Below are positions 6,551 through 14,096 of a stretch of DNA of 16,777 nt, piece by piece (positions within the stretch are counted from its first letter, which is position 1; each line of letters starts with the position of its first letter). A program made the position numbers and the translations under genes. Below the pieces are notes generated by a model that worked only from the letters and a program-made list of their open reading frames with translations, was not told the origin of the DNA and ran no database searches. The stretch spans positions 1 through 16,777 of the forward strand of contig JAYUOV010000095.1 in NCBI GenBank assembly GCA_043760535.1, given 5' to 3'. Source of the stretch: JAZKFT01 sp043760535 (GTDB taxonomy: Bacteria; Bacteroidota; Bacteroidia; Chitinophagales; Chitinophagaceae).

Positions 6551-6593
6551 ATTAGTTGATTGGTTCATTGGTTCATTGGTTGCATGAACCAAT
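6551..6593. repeat. Ladder repeat with 10-bp stem-loop upstream of the PD40 promoter
   Basis: On the minus strand the segment reads as successive AACCAATGAACCAATGAACC and AATCAACTAAT units, the same ladder family as near 3.7-4.0 and 14 kb. ATTGGTTCAT (6567-6576) pairs with ATGAACCAAT (6584-6593) around a 7-nt loop, so it can fold on itself. Confidence 0.65.
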
Positions 6594-6606
6594 AGTAAAG
6601 TGGTTT

Positions 6607-6656
6607 GCTAACTGCCAACTGCTAAACTGCCAACTGTAAACTGCTAGCTGCTAAAC
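6607..6656. repeat. AACTGC ladder repeat
   Basis: Quasi-repeats of 7-8 bp (AACTGCC, AACTGCT, AAACTGCC, AACTGT, AAACTGCT, AGCTGCT) run without interruption just beyond, and slightly into, the 3' end of the broken YkgJ gene. They differ from the AACCAATCAAC ladder but share its degenerate style. No function can be assigned. Confidence 0.6.
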
Positions 6657-7139
6657 AATGCTCCTTTCCATCATATTTTCTACCATACGCTATGTGGCTG
6701 GGCAATACTCAATATTCTGCTTGTGTACTTTTATGTAGTCTGTCATTTTCTTTTTGGTAAGGTGCGGAAAACCAGCACAATCTGCTGGTCGAACTTCGTA
6801 GATAGAACACATATTGGTTTTGCAATCCAGCCACTGACAGGTTTATTTTTTATTTTGCCAGTCTTTTCTATCGTATTTCAGGTAGGTTTCTTTAAGTACT
6901 TCGGGTGATAGGCTAAAGTGGGGAGCAATCCGATGAATGTCTTCTTTTGTAAAAGTGGGCGTCGTCACTTTACAGCAGTTGGCACAGCTAAGGCATTCAA
7001 TTTCTTTCCATACTTCCACGCTTATTTCTTCCACCAAAGCATCTAAATGCGGCGAATCTTTTTTCTGAACCCTGGTTAAGAAAGACCGCATGGCTTTTTT
7101 GTGGTGCCGTACTTTGGCCGAAATAGAACGCTTGTTCAT
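6651..7139 (-). pseudogene. YkgJ-family cysteine-cluster protein, broken by two in-frame stops
   Basis: One reading frame of 163 codons runs from the ATG at 7139 to a final TAG at 6651-6653. It is interrupted by TAA at 6843-6845 (codon 99) and TAG at 6690-6692 (codon 150). Before the first stop is ECLSCANCCKVTTPTF, the CxxCxxCC metal-binding core (Cys49, 52, 55, 56), followed by FTKEDIHRIAPHF. After it, in the same frame, come TCQWLDCKTNMCSIYEVRP, ADCAGFPH and KQNIEYCPAT, which hold the family's remaining cysteines (101, 106, 111, 121, 146). After the second stop comes RMVENMMERSIV. Intact relatives read through both sites, normally with Thr/Pro before PCQFL and Tyr after CPAT. YkgJ-type proteins are predicted Zn/Fe binders of unknown role. 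The 98-residue product would lose half its ligands, so it is probably inactive. Confidence 0.8.
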
Positions 7140-7248
7140 GGAGTTTATTGATGGTGGATGATTTATTAGATGACCGAAAATTCAGCCTTGGGCTAAATAA
7201 CAAAAACAGCAGCCATGCCCAACCCCAACTTTTGTACCTCACTACCTT

Positions 7249-7257
7249 TATATTTGC
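7249..7257 (+). promoter_or_regulatory. -7 box of the dioxygenase gene
   Basis: TATATTTGC is a perfect TAnnTTTG box. It places transcription start around 7262 and fixes the start codon at ATG 7275; the in-frame ATG at 7215 lies upstream of the box and cannot be on this transcript. A TTTG at 7231-7234 is only 14 nt away, too close for a standard -33 element. Confidence 0.7.
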
Positions 7258-7274
7258 AAAAAAATTTTACACCG

Positions 7275-8132
7275 ATGAGTAACCTTACCCATTCACTTAA
7301 AAGAAAAGTACGGAGCGTATTAAGGGATGTAAAAAACAATGCGAGCCGTATAAGCTACAAAGAAGCCACGCTCAATAGCCGCCAGCAGTGGATTTTGGGG
7401 GAATTAAAACAAAACGGATATGTTATGATACCGGCATCGGAAGCCTTTACCGGTGAACAATGGCAAAGATATTGTGATAGTGTAGATGGCTTTATAAACG
7501 ATAAGGCTACTCAGGAAACCCGCAAACAGTATTATGCTTCTGGCAAAACAGAAGGAAACGTTGATGATGTTTTTTTTAACAAAACATTTATACTACGTGG
7601 TGCCGAACTGAACAAGAATTTTTTACAAACAACGCCACTTACCGAATTACAACAAAACGATTTTTTAAACCCAGTAATTAACAATTACTACGGCCAGCCA
7701 AGTAAGGTTATTTATGTGGATTACTGGTACACTTTAAAAACCCACAACCCCAATCAGGATGTGTATAGCCAGGCATGGCATTGCGACCCGGAAGGTGATA
7801 AAATAGTAAAAGTGTTTGTGTATTTCAGCGATGTGGACGAACGCAGCGGCGCTTTGCAATATATTAAAGGGACACAGCATGGCGGTAAAAATGCTGAAGC
7901 ATTAAAAAGCATCAAACGCAATACCAGCTATTATCCTGAGCAAAGTTTTGTAGATGCTAATTTTTCTAAAGAAGATATAATACAGGCTAAAGCACCCCGT
8001 GGAACCATTATGATTTGCGATACCCGTGGCCTGCACCGCGGTGGAAAATGCCTAGATAACGAAAGGGTAATGGGTGTGCTGGAATACCTGGATACCGGCT
8101 CTTACGCACATGAAGTTGGAAGTAAAAAATAA
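7275..8132 (+). CDS. Phytanoyl-CoA dioxygenase-like Fe(II)/2-oxoglutarate oxygenase
   Basis: The 285-residue cytoplasmic protein is of the PhyH type, non-haem iron enzymes that hydroxylate small substrates using O2 and 2-oxoglutarate. The facial triad is visible: His169 and Asp171 in QAWHCDPEGDK and His254 in RGLHRGG, with Arg264 exactly ten residues on, the usual place for the 2-oxoglutarate carboxylate anchor. The core strands VKVFVYFSDVDERSGALQYIKGTQH (178-202) and APRGTIMICDTRGLH (240-254) match the double-stranded beta-helix. The basic N-terminus (MSNLTHSLKRKVRSVLRD) has no signal peptide. The substrate cannot be told; PhyH relatives act on lipids, antibiotics or sugars. The start at 7275 is chosen because the promoter box lies between it and the more upstream ATG. 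It is divergent from the broken YkgJ gene and ends in a terminator. Confidence 0.85.
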   Translation: MSNLTHSLKRKVRSVLRDVKNNASRISYKEATLNSRQQWILGELKQNGYVMIPASEAFTGEQWQRYCDSVDGFINDKATQETRKQYYASGKTEGNVDDVFFNKTFILRGAELNKNFLQTTPLTELQQNDFLNPVINNYYGQPSKVIYVDYWYTLKTHNPNQDVYSQAWHCDPEGDKIVKVFVYFSDVDERSGALQYIKGTQHGGKNAEALKSIKRNTSYYPEQSFVDANFSKEDIIQAKAPRGTIMICDTRGLHRGGKCLDNERVMGVLEYLDTGSYAHEVGSKK

Positions 8133-8143
8133 AGCAACTACAA

Positions 8144-8173
8144 AAAAAAGCCCTGAATATTCACGGCTTTTTT
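8144..8173. terminator. Bidirectional terminator between convergent genes
   Basis: AAAAAAGCC (8144-8152) pairs with GGCTTTTTT (8165-8173), and TGAA/TTCA extends the stem inside after a C-C mismatch. The A-run and T-run on either side let it work for both the dioxygenase (plus) and the hexosaminidase (minus, stop at 8205). Confidence 0.85.
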
Positions 8174-8204
8174 AATTGCACTATCCATGCTGGCAAATGA
8201 TAAT

Positions 8205-10121
8205 CTATTTAATTCCAGCCCTTTTTTCCAGATCTTTTACCAGCACCGTCATTTCTCTGCCTATTGGCTGAGAGCCTCTGTAAGTTATTATTCTAAGCTT
8301 TAATGCGTCTTTGGGCGGCATTAATGTTTTAGTGTACTTAGGGTAAAAATTATCCGGTGCGGAATTATCAAAACTGTAGTAAATATCCAGCCCTTCTATT
8401 TCTGTAGAAAGTTCTATCAGCAGCTTTTCTTTACTATCTTTTTTTGTGGAAATAATGGCATCGTACATGCTCGGTGCATATTTTACATTCGCCATAGTTA
8501 GCCGTTGAAAATGGGCTTCGGTACGTTTTACAAAATCGTTCCAGTTACGCTTTTCTTTTGGCGACCACAATGCCTCGGCAATGGCAAAGCCACGGGGCCA
8601 TGTCATATACTGCAGGTGGCGGGTATTATAGATCTGTTCGGTCCATATATTGGCTTGGCCACCTTTAATTAGTTTGGCATCTACACCATCGGGAACAGGC
8701 TCAAACTGGTAGGCAGTTTTTAAGCGAAGCGTAGCATAAACCGGTGGTTCTATTGCCGCATCGCCCTGCATATAATCAAAATAGGCGTGTGTTGTAGGGC
8801 TCATCACTACTTCGTGGCCAGCTTTGGCTGCTTCTATACCACCCTTCATACCACGCCAGCTCATAACGGCTGCATTCGGGGCTAGGCCGCCTTCTAATAT
8901 TTCGTCCCAACCAATCATTTTTTTGCCTTTCGACTGGATAATTTTTTCCACCCGTTTTACAAAATAGCTTTGCACTTCGTTGAGGTCTTTCAGGTTTTCC
9001 CGTTTCATAAGGGCTTTAATAGCTTCGCTTTTTTCCCAAAAATTACGGGCTGTTTCATCTCCACCCATGTGTATGTATTCAAACGGAAAAAGGGCTGCTA
9101 CTTCTGTAAAAATCTTGTCTAGCAGCTCGTACACTTTTTCGTTGGCAGGGTTTAGAGCATTGTCTATCATTCCATAAAAATGACCGCCTGGGGGCCAAAT
9201 CATAAAACGGTTACCGGCGTTTACGGTGTATGGCTGGCCGGGTGTAGTGCTTAAATCCGGGTATGCTGCAAGGGCTGCCATGCTATGGCCCGGCACATCT
9301 ATTTCGGGTAAAATATTTACATAATGGCTGCTGGCATAGGCTATAATTTCCTTCATGTCGGCTTGTGTAAAAAAGCCGCCGTAGGTTTTCTGTTCGTCCG
9401 CCGCAGGTTCGCTAAAAGTGCCAAAAGTGCCGGTTTTATCTACCCGCCATGCACCTGTTTCTGTAAGCTTTGGCAGGCTTTTTATTTCTATCCGCCAGCC
9501 CTGATCGTCGGTTAGGTGCAGGTGCAGCAGGTTGTATTTGTACTTGGCCATTTGGTCTATAAAATCCTTCACTTCAGCCTTGGTAAAAAAGTGGCGGCTT
9601 ACATCGAACATGAGTCCACGCCAGCCGAAACGAGGGTAATCAGTAATGGAAACGCCGGGAATTTCCCAACTGGTTCTTTTGATAGAGGATTGGGATTCTA
9701 TTTCTTTTGGCAATAATTGCAAAAGGGTTTGAACACCATAGTAAATTCCGGCTGGTTCGTTCGCCTCTATTATTACTCCTGCTGCACTAGTCTTGAGCGT
9801 ATATCCTTCCTTACCAAGTTTGGCATCGGGGGCAGAAAAGAGTAAAAAGGTAATAGCAGGAATGCTTGCCACCTTATACTCTTCTACCACCTGAACATTT
9901 AACTCAAAACCTGAGGCTTTTTTAAGACGACCGTTAAACAAAGCAGCAATACTTCGAAGGACTTTATCCTCCTTTAGCAGTCGTATGTATGCTGTGTTCA
10001 AATTAAAACCAGCCCCACTCTTTACAATCGAAACAGGCTGTGGAATAATGGCAATTTCGGATTGGCTAAATGTCTGAATTGCTGCAAAAAAGGCGAGTAG
10101 TGAAAAAGTGATTTTTTTCAT
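8205..10121 (-). CDS. Beta-N-acetylhexosaminidase, GH20, secreted
   Basis: The enzyme removes terminal beta-linked GlcNAc or GalNAc from chitin oligomers, peptidoglycan fragments or glycoproteins by substrate-assisted catalysis. It has 638 residues. The signal peptide MKKITFSLLAFFAAIQTFSQ points to the periplasm or surface. Residues about 22-150 form the GH20b N-terminal domain (EGYTLKTSAAGVIIEANEPA, GIYYGVQTLLQLL). The TIM barrel starts at DYPRFGWRGLMFDVSRHF, with Arg168 for the substrate. The catalytic pair Asp355-Glu356 is in HMGGDETARNFW. LHLHLTDDQGWRIEIKSLPKL (199-219), WDEILEGG (405-412) and ANIWTEQI (490-497) line the pocket. Residues about 565-630 are the chitobiase-type C-terminal beta domain (LDIYYSFDNSAPD). 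No SusC/SusD or other glycoside hydrolase is beside it, so it is not in a visible PUL. Confidence 0.96.
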   Translation of the reverse strand: MKKITFSLLAFFAAIQTFSQSEIAIIPQPVSIVKSGAGFNLNTAYIRLLKEDKVLRSIAALFNGRLKKASGFELNVQVVEEYKVASIPAITFLLFSAPDAKLGKEGYTLKTSAAGVIIEANEPAGIYYGVQTLLQLLPKEIESQSSIKRTSWEIPGVSITDYPRFGWRGLMFDVSRHFFTKAEVKDFIDQMAKYKYNLLHLHLTDDQGWRIEIKSLPKLTETGAWRVDKTGTFGTFSEPAADEQKTYGGFFTQADMKEIIAYASSHYVNILPEIDVPGHSMAALAAYPDLSTTPGQPYTVNAGNRFMIWPPGGHFYGMIDNALNPANEKVYELLDKIFTEVAALFPFEYIHMGGDETARNFWEKSEAIKALMKRENLKDLNEVQSYFVKRVEKIIQSKGKKMIGWDEILEGGLAPNAAVMSWRGMKGGIEAAKAGHEVVMSPTTHAYFDYMQGDAAIEPPVYATLRLKTAYQFEPVPDGVDAKLIKGGQANIWTEQIYNTRHLQYMTWPRGFAIAEALWSPKEKRNWNDFVKRTEAHFQRLTMANVKYAPSMYDAIISTKKDSKEKLLIELSTEIEGLDIYYSFDNSAPDNFYPKYTKTLMPPKDALKLRIITYRGSQPIGREMTVLVKDLEKRAGIK

Positions 10122-10207
10122 AAAAAATAGGTTAATAACATTTAAGTAGGCTAATATTAGTTCGTTTTAAAAGAGGATATCTACTGAATTTCTTTTATTT
10201 TAGTTCC

Positions 10208-10603
10208 ATGCTTGAAAATCATTATGACGTAGATATCTCTCCAGACTTTTTAACTTTTGAGTTTGAAAGTGTTGGTACAAACAGCAATATTACCAAAGTT
10301 GTCCGCTATTCAGAAATCAACGTAAAAGGATTTTTAAATCTTGGATTTGGAGACAAAGACCCCATTACAGATTTTTTGAGTGATATAGCAGTTACGAATA
10401 ATGGCGATAGCCAAAAAATATTAGCAACAGTGGCAGCCACACTCTTTGAATTTACAGATAATTATCCGGATGCAACAGTTATTGCAACAGGAAGTACAGA
10501 TGCAAGAACAAGACTTTACAGGATGGGCATTACTAACAATATAAAAGCTATTGAAGAATTTTTTTATTCTGGGGCTTACAAAAACAAGCTGGGAGCCTTT
10601 TAA
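10208..10603 (+). CDS. DUF6934-like protein (Bacteroidota-specific, function unknown)
   Basis: The protein has 131 residues with no signal peptide or membrane helix. Its features match, from memory, the Bacteroidota family DUF6934: ITKVVRYSEI, NLGFGD, SDIAVTNNGDSQKILATVAA, a following TLFEFTDNYPDATVIATGST and DARTRLYRMGI. The GST-x-x-RTRLY-x-x-x-I signature is the most telling. The C-terminus ends early (FFYSGAYKNKLGAF) compared with the roughly 140-150 residues I recall for relatives. The next gene, 56 bp downstream on the same strand, is a 50-residue protein; this pairing is common for the family and suggests a two-gene unit. A toxin-antitoxin or other interaction role is only a hypothesis. 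A weak -7-like TATTTTAG (10196-10203) lies too close to the ATG to be sure of. Confidence 0.65.
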   Translation: MLENHYDVDISPDFLTFEFESVGTNSNITKVVRYSEINVKGFLNLGFGDKDPITDFLSDIAVTNNGDSQKILATVAATLFEFTDNYPDATVIATGSTDARTRLYRMGITNNIKAIEEFFYSGAYKNKLGAF

Positions 10604-10659
10604 AAAGAATATAGCTTACGGAGCTTTTTTGGTTTGAAGAAAAATGTAAATTTTTATAA

Positions 10660-10812
10660 ATGACCAAACAAACTACATACAAGAAAAAACTTCCAAAAGG
10701 ATTTAAAATCAACAATTCTATAAATGACAAGTACGCAGATCAACCTTTGTTTAAAGATAAAGTTGACAAGGCCAATCACATCCTTAAAACTGTTGGAGTA
10801 CCTAAAATGTGA
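10660..10812 (+). CDS. 50-residue basic protein, partner of the DUF6934-like gene
   Basis: The open frame runs ATG 10660 to TGA 10812. It starts MTKQTTYKKKLPKGFKINNS, continues INDKYADQPLFKDKVDKANH and ends ILKTVGVPKM. It is Lys-rich, with a likely helix over FKDKVDKANHILKTVG, and has no signal peptide. It reads as a real gene because its composition and the KLPKGF / DQPLFKDKV / ILKTVG(V/L)PK pattern are protein-like, and because it follows the DUF6934-like gene on the same strand with no terminator between. I recall similar short proteins beside DUF6934 genes. No function is known. Confidence 0.6.
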   Translation: MTKQTTYKKKLPKGFKINNSINDKYADQPLFKDKVDKANHILKTVGVPKM

Positions 10813-10865
10813 TTGAAACCGAACTTCATTATTGAAAAAATAAAGTTTCTTTTAAGTATATTTTC

Positions 10866-12461
10866 TTACAATTCAATTACCCCAAACTCCCCTTCCAAAC
10901 CTTGTGAATGTTGGTACAAAACATCCAATAACTTAAATCCGTATTTTGCAAACAAGGGCATAAAATTATCTACCCGTTCCTGTAAAGAATTATTGGGATT
11001 GATGGCAGAACGCAATGTAGAAAGCTGCCGATGTTGGTCGGTATTTTTACGTTTTTCGGCACGGAGCATTTTCTTTTCCAGGCCTGTAATATCTTGTAAA
11101 CTTCGGGTGTGCAATGCGGCTACATGTGGCTGTAGTGTTGGATCAACGGCGGCGGCAAGCCCTTGCATTTGTGCGTAGAGCTGGTTTACCTGTTGCTGTT
11201 CCTCGGTTAGTTGCAGGCGGTTATGAGTACTGCGTTTGGTAAGCAGGTTTTGCTGCTCCATTTCGGTGATGAACAATTGTTCTTTGGTAAGCTGCAAAGT
11301 CTCCATCAGCCGTTTGGCTTTTGGTGCTATCAGTAAAAAAGAATTGCGTAGAATTAGCATTGGGTACGGAATTTGTACTGCTTCAAAAACAGACTTCAGT
11401 TCCAGCCAATATGCCAGCTCTCCTCCACCGCCGATGAAGGCAATATTGGGCAAAATCATTTCCTGAAAAACACCACGGAGTATCACATTGGCACTAAACC
11501 TTTCGGGGTGGGCTTCCAATTCTGCTAATATATCTTGCTGGCTAAAAATAATTTCGAGATTGGGAACCTGAAACTTTTCATTAATCAATTCTATCCGTTC
11601 CCGTTTGCCTTCATCATTTAGGTAAAATAAATTGAGGTCTCTTCCGCCAGCCTGAACTTTGTAATGTTCGCCCATTTTGGCAATGGTTTCGGATACCAGT
11701 TTATGGCTAAATTGTTCGGTTAGCTCTTTTGTAACAATACCATTAAATAGCCTTTTAAAATTGGCATTATCGGGTATCAGCACCAGCAAACCATAGGTTT
11801 TAAACAACTCATTTACGAGGTATAAAGTGGCGGTTTGTATGTTGTTGTGTTTTGTATAAGCTTCCGTACAAATCCTTACCATTTCATTTCCTAAGGGAAG
11901 GTTGCCAAATTCGCCTTTAAGTCTTTCTATTATTTTTTCAAGACCTTTTGTATTCATTCTGCCAACGGCGCCGGTTTGGTTGGTTACCCATTCCAGCTTT
12001 TCGCCGCTTATGTTTATGTGGCCGAGTTCATCAAGGTCGGCATCTTCGCTGCCCATGTAAAACACAGGTACATAGTCGTTTTCGGGCAGTTGCTCTTTTA
12101 ATTGTACACACAATTTTATGGTGTGTAAAATCTTGTAAATAAAATACAAATGCCCTGTAAAAATATTGGGTTGATGAGCGGTTACGATGGTGAATGTATT
12201 TTCACTTAACAGCGACGAAAGATTGGTTTGCTGCTTTGCTGTGAGTTCGTAACCTGTGTATTGTGCAGTCAACTCATCTACTAAAACCTGCCGGTCGGTA
12301 GCAAAGTTTTTTCTGGCGGCTACAGATGCTTTTATGCCTTGCATCGATACCGGATGCTGGTAAAATGGTTGCAGCTTTTCATCGGCATTCAGGTAATCCA
12401 ATACTAGTTTGGAAAAGGAATGCGTTTCACTATAAGGAAGGTAATTGCAGGTTGATTGCAT
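10866..12461 (-). CDS. bshC: Bacillithiol synthase BshC (cysteine-adding enzyme)
   Basis: BshC is thought to add cysteine to glucosaminyl-malate, the last step of bacillithiol synthesis in the cytoplasm. From the ATG at 12461 it has 531 residues; a TTG four codons upstream is possible but less likely. Family blocks are present: VTAHQPNIFTGHLYFIYKI (93-111), FYMGSEDADLDELGHI (134-149), LLVLIPDNANFKRLF (225-239) and GVFQEMILPNIAFIGGGGEL (330-349). From about 400 to 515 the sequence is Gln/Glu/Leu-rich and fits the antiparallel coiled coil that makes BshC dimers. The other pathway genes, bshA and bshB, are not in this window. rimO lies 156 bp upstream on the same strand, so co-transcription is possible, though the gap holds palindromes. 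Confidence 0.93.
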   Translation of the reverse strand: MQSTCNYLPYSETHSFSKLVLDYLNADEKLQPFYQHPVSMQGIKASVAARKNFATDRQVLVDELTAQYTGYELTAKQQTNLSSLLSENTFTIVTAHQPNIFTGHLYFIYKILHTIKLCVQLKEQLPENDYVPVFYMGSEDADLDELGHINISGEKLEWVTNQTGAVGRMNTKGLEKIIERLKGEFGNLPLGNEMVRICTEAYTKHNNIQTATLYLVNELFKTYGLLVLIPDNANFKRLFNGIVTKELTEQFSHKLVSETIAKMGEHYKVQAGGRDLNLFYLNDEGKRERIELINEKFQVPNLEIIFSQQDILAELEAHPERFSANVILRGVFQEMILPNIAFIGGGGELAYWLELKSVFEAVQIPYPMLILRNSFLLIAPKAKRLMETLQLTKEQLFITEMEQQNLLTKRSTHNRLQLTEEQQQVNQLYAQMQGLAAAVDPTLQPHVAALHTRSLQDITGLEKKMLRAEKRKNTDQHRQLSTLRSAINPNNSLQERVDNFMPLFAKYGFKLLDVLYQHSQGLEGEFGVIEL

Positions 12462-12513
12462 GTTGTGCTCCAAATTTTATAAATATTGGCTATGCCAAAT
12501 AGAATTACTGTTG

Positions 12514-12538
12514 ATGAATGGAGCGTCGCCAATGTCGC
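12514..12538. repeat. 25-bp dispersed repeat, copy 2
   Basis: This matches 620-644 with one mismatch in 25 (ATGAAT in place of ATGAAC before GGAGCGTCGCCAATGTCGC). It lies in the bshC-rimO gap. ATAGTAGTAC follows at 12542-12551, whereas in copy 1 the same decamer precedes the core. Confidence 0.65.
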
Positions 12539-12598
12539 CTTATAGTAGTACAAAAGCTGGTCTCCAAAAGAAAAACTTAAAAATAACCCACAAGATTT

Positions 12599-12617
12599 AG
12601 ACGCCAACATGGCGTCT
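12599..12617. repeat. Perfect hairpin AGACGCCA-ACA-TGGCGTCT after rimO
   Basis: An 8-bp perfect stem with a 3-nt loop sits directly against the rimO stop codon (12618-12620). On the minus strand no T-run follows, so it is not a standard terminator; it could be an RNA 3'-end stabiliser or a REP-like unit. Confidence 0.6.
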
Positions 12618-13928
12618 CTACATTACCACTTCCCCTTCCAAATCGTAATCGTATGCTTTGGTAATTTTTACGTTTACAAATTCGCCGATGGGCAATTTTT
12701 TGCTGATGTTGATCACTACTTCGTTGTCCACTTCCACACTGTCAAATTCAGTTCGGCCAAGGTAGCGACCCGCTTCTTTTTTGTCGATAAGCACTTTGAA
12801 GGTTTTGCCCACTTTTTCTTCATTTTTCTCGAGGCTTATCTCCTGCTGTACTTCCATTATTTCCTGTGCTCTTTGTTCTTTTACTTCGGGCGGCACATTA
12901 TCTACCAAATCGTAGGCGCTTGTATTTTCTTCATGGCTGTAGCTAAAAATACCCACCCTGTCGAAACGCATTTTTTGTAAAAAGGTTTTGAGTTCTTCTA
13001 CATCATTATCGGTTTCGCCGGGGAAGCCAGCTATCAGCGTGGTGCGAAGGCAAATTTCGGGTAACCGGTTCCTTATTTCTCCTATCAGCTCTTCCATTTC
13101 TTCACGGGTAATTTGGCGTTTCATGCTTTTAAGCATGTTGTTAGCAGCATGTTGCAGCGGCATATCCAGATAGTTACAAATATTGTCGTGCACCTTCATT
13201 GCGTCTATTATTTCCAGCGGAAATTTAGAAGGATAGGCGTAATGCAGGCGAATCCACTCTAATCCTTGCACATTGGCAAGCTTATGCATTAGCTCGGGCA
13301 GGGTGCGTTCTTTGTAAATATCCAGGCCATAGTAGGTTAGTTCTTGTGCTATTAGCATTACTTCTTTAACGCCGCCTTGTACCAGTCGTTTGGCTTCATC
13401 TATCAGGCTATCCATAGGGCGGCTTACATGCTTGCCACGCATCAGCGGTATGTCACAAAAAGAGCAGTTGCGGTTGCAGCCTTCGCTTATTTTCATGTAA
13501 GCGTAATGTTTTGGGGTGCTTAGCATTCTTTCGCCGAGGAGTTCGGTTTTGTAATCGGCATTAAATTGCTTTAGCATCTGCGGCAGTTCCAGGGTACCAA
13601 ACCAGGCATCTACTTCGGGTATTTCCAGCATTAGGTTTTCACGGTAACGCTCACTTAAGCAGCCGGTTACATATACTTTATCCAGCTTGCCGCGACGTTT
13701 TAGCTCCACCTGATCTAGAATGGTGTTTACGCTTTCTTCTTTGGCCTTATCTATAAATCCGCAGGTGTTTACTACTACTATATTGTGGTCTCTTTTGCTA
13801 TTTTCATGTACTACATCTATCTCGTTGGCCTTTAATTGGCCGCTCAGCACTTCGCTATCCACCAGGTTTTTACTACAGCCAAGGGTTATGATGTTTACTT
13901 TATCTTTTCGTAAAGTTTTTGTCTTCAT
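12618..13928 (-). CDS. rimO: Ribosomal protein uS12 methylthiotransferase RimO
   Basis: RimO is a radical-SAM enzyme that adds a methylthio group to the beta carbon of an aspartate in ribosomal protein uS12. The 436 residues show the expected order. The N-terminal UPF0004 domain has cluster cysteines Cys18 (TLGCSKNLVDSE), Cys56 (VNTCGFI) and Cys90 (VTGCLSERY). The radical-SAM motif is Cys151, Cys155 and Cys158 in SEGCNRNCSFCDIPLMRGKH. The SAM/barrel strands include LHYAYPSKFP, YLDMPLQHA and RTTLIAGFPGET. A C-terminal TRAM domain runs from about 366 to 436. GCSKNLVDSE and CDIPLMRGKH favour RimO over the tRNA enzyme MiaB. A consensus -7 box lies 20 nt upstream of the ATG, and bshC follows 156 bp downstream on the same strand. 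Confidence 0.96.
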   Translation of the reverse strand: MKTKTLRKDKVNIITLGCSKNLVDSEVLSGQLKANEIDVVHENSKRDHNIVVVNTCGFIDKAKEESVNTILDQVELKRRGKLDKVYVTGCLSERYRENLMLEIPEVDAWFGTLELPQMLKQFNADYKTELLGERMLSTPKHYAYMKISEGCNRNCSFCDIPLMRGKHVSRPMDSLIDEAKRLVQGGVKEVMLIAQELTYYGLDIYKERTLPELMHKLANVQGLEWIRLHYAYPSKFPLEIIDAMKVHDNICNYLDMPLQHAANNMLKSMKRQITREEMEELIGEIRNRLPEICLRTTLIAGFPGETDNDVEELKTFLQKMRFDRVGIFSYSHEENTSAYDLVDNVPPEVKEQRAQEIMEVQQEISLEKNEEKVGKTFKVLIDKKEAGRYLGRTEFDSVEVDNEVVINISKKLPIGEFVNVKITKAYDYDLEGEVVM

Positions 13929-13947
13929 GGTATTCTTTAGTTGGGGG

Positions 13948-13955
13948 CAAATGTA
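13948..13955 (-). promoter_or_regulatory. -7 box of rimO
   Basis: On the minus strand TACATTTG (then C) is a perfect TAnnTTTG. Immediately upstream is the AACCAATCAACTAAAACC ladder, with no TTG at the -33 position. The leader to the ATG at 13928 is about 12-15 nt. Confidence 0.7.
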
Positions 13956-13959
13956 GGTT

Positions 13960-14096
13960 TTAGTTGATTGGTTGATTGGTTGATTGGTTTGTTTGTAAAG
14001 GGTTTTATAAATGATTTAAAATAATATGGTTTGATTACCTGCTAAAAACGGCCCTACGTGCCAAAGAACGAATCAACTAATCAACCAATCAACTAA
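13960..14096. repeat. 26-bp inverted repeat of ladder sequence between rimO and the OMP gene
   Basis: The arm 13960-13985 (TTAGTTGATTGGTTGATTGG and six more) is the reverse complement of 14071-14096 with one mismatch in 26. Each arm abuts the -7 box of the gene facing away from it (13948-13955 and 14094-14101). This repeats the design seen between the acyltransferase and hxpB-like genes. The 85-bp interior has no gene. Confidence 0.75.

Noticed and set aside
6843..6845. Reassigned or recoded stop codons in the YkgJ gene
   Set aside because: TAA and TAG close other intact genes in this window (for example TAG in glgB, rimO and the PD40 gene), and no recoding signal is visible.
7215..7274. Upstream ATG (7215) as start of the dioxygenase
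   Set aside because: A perfect -7 box (7249-7257) lies downstream of it, and the extra 20 residues do not resemble a protein family N-terminus; ATG 7275 fits the promoter.
10813..10865. GAAAC...GTTTC foldback between the 50-residue gene and bshC as a terminator
   Set aside because: Only five base pairs with a long loop; not supported as an intrinsic terminator.
12462..12473. TTG at 12473 as start of bshC
   Set aside because: It adds four residues only; the ATG at 12461 is in the same frame and gives a normal N-terminus.
12609..12980. 123-residue Phe-rich plus-strand ORF opposite rimO
   Set aside because: It is the antisense of the TRAM end of rimO; its Phe/His richness reflects the complement of Glu/Lys codons.
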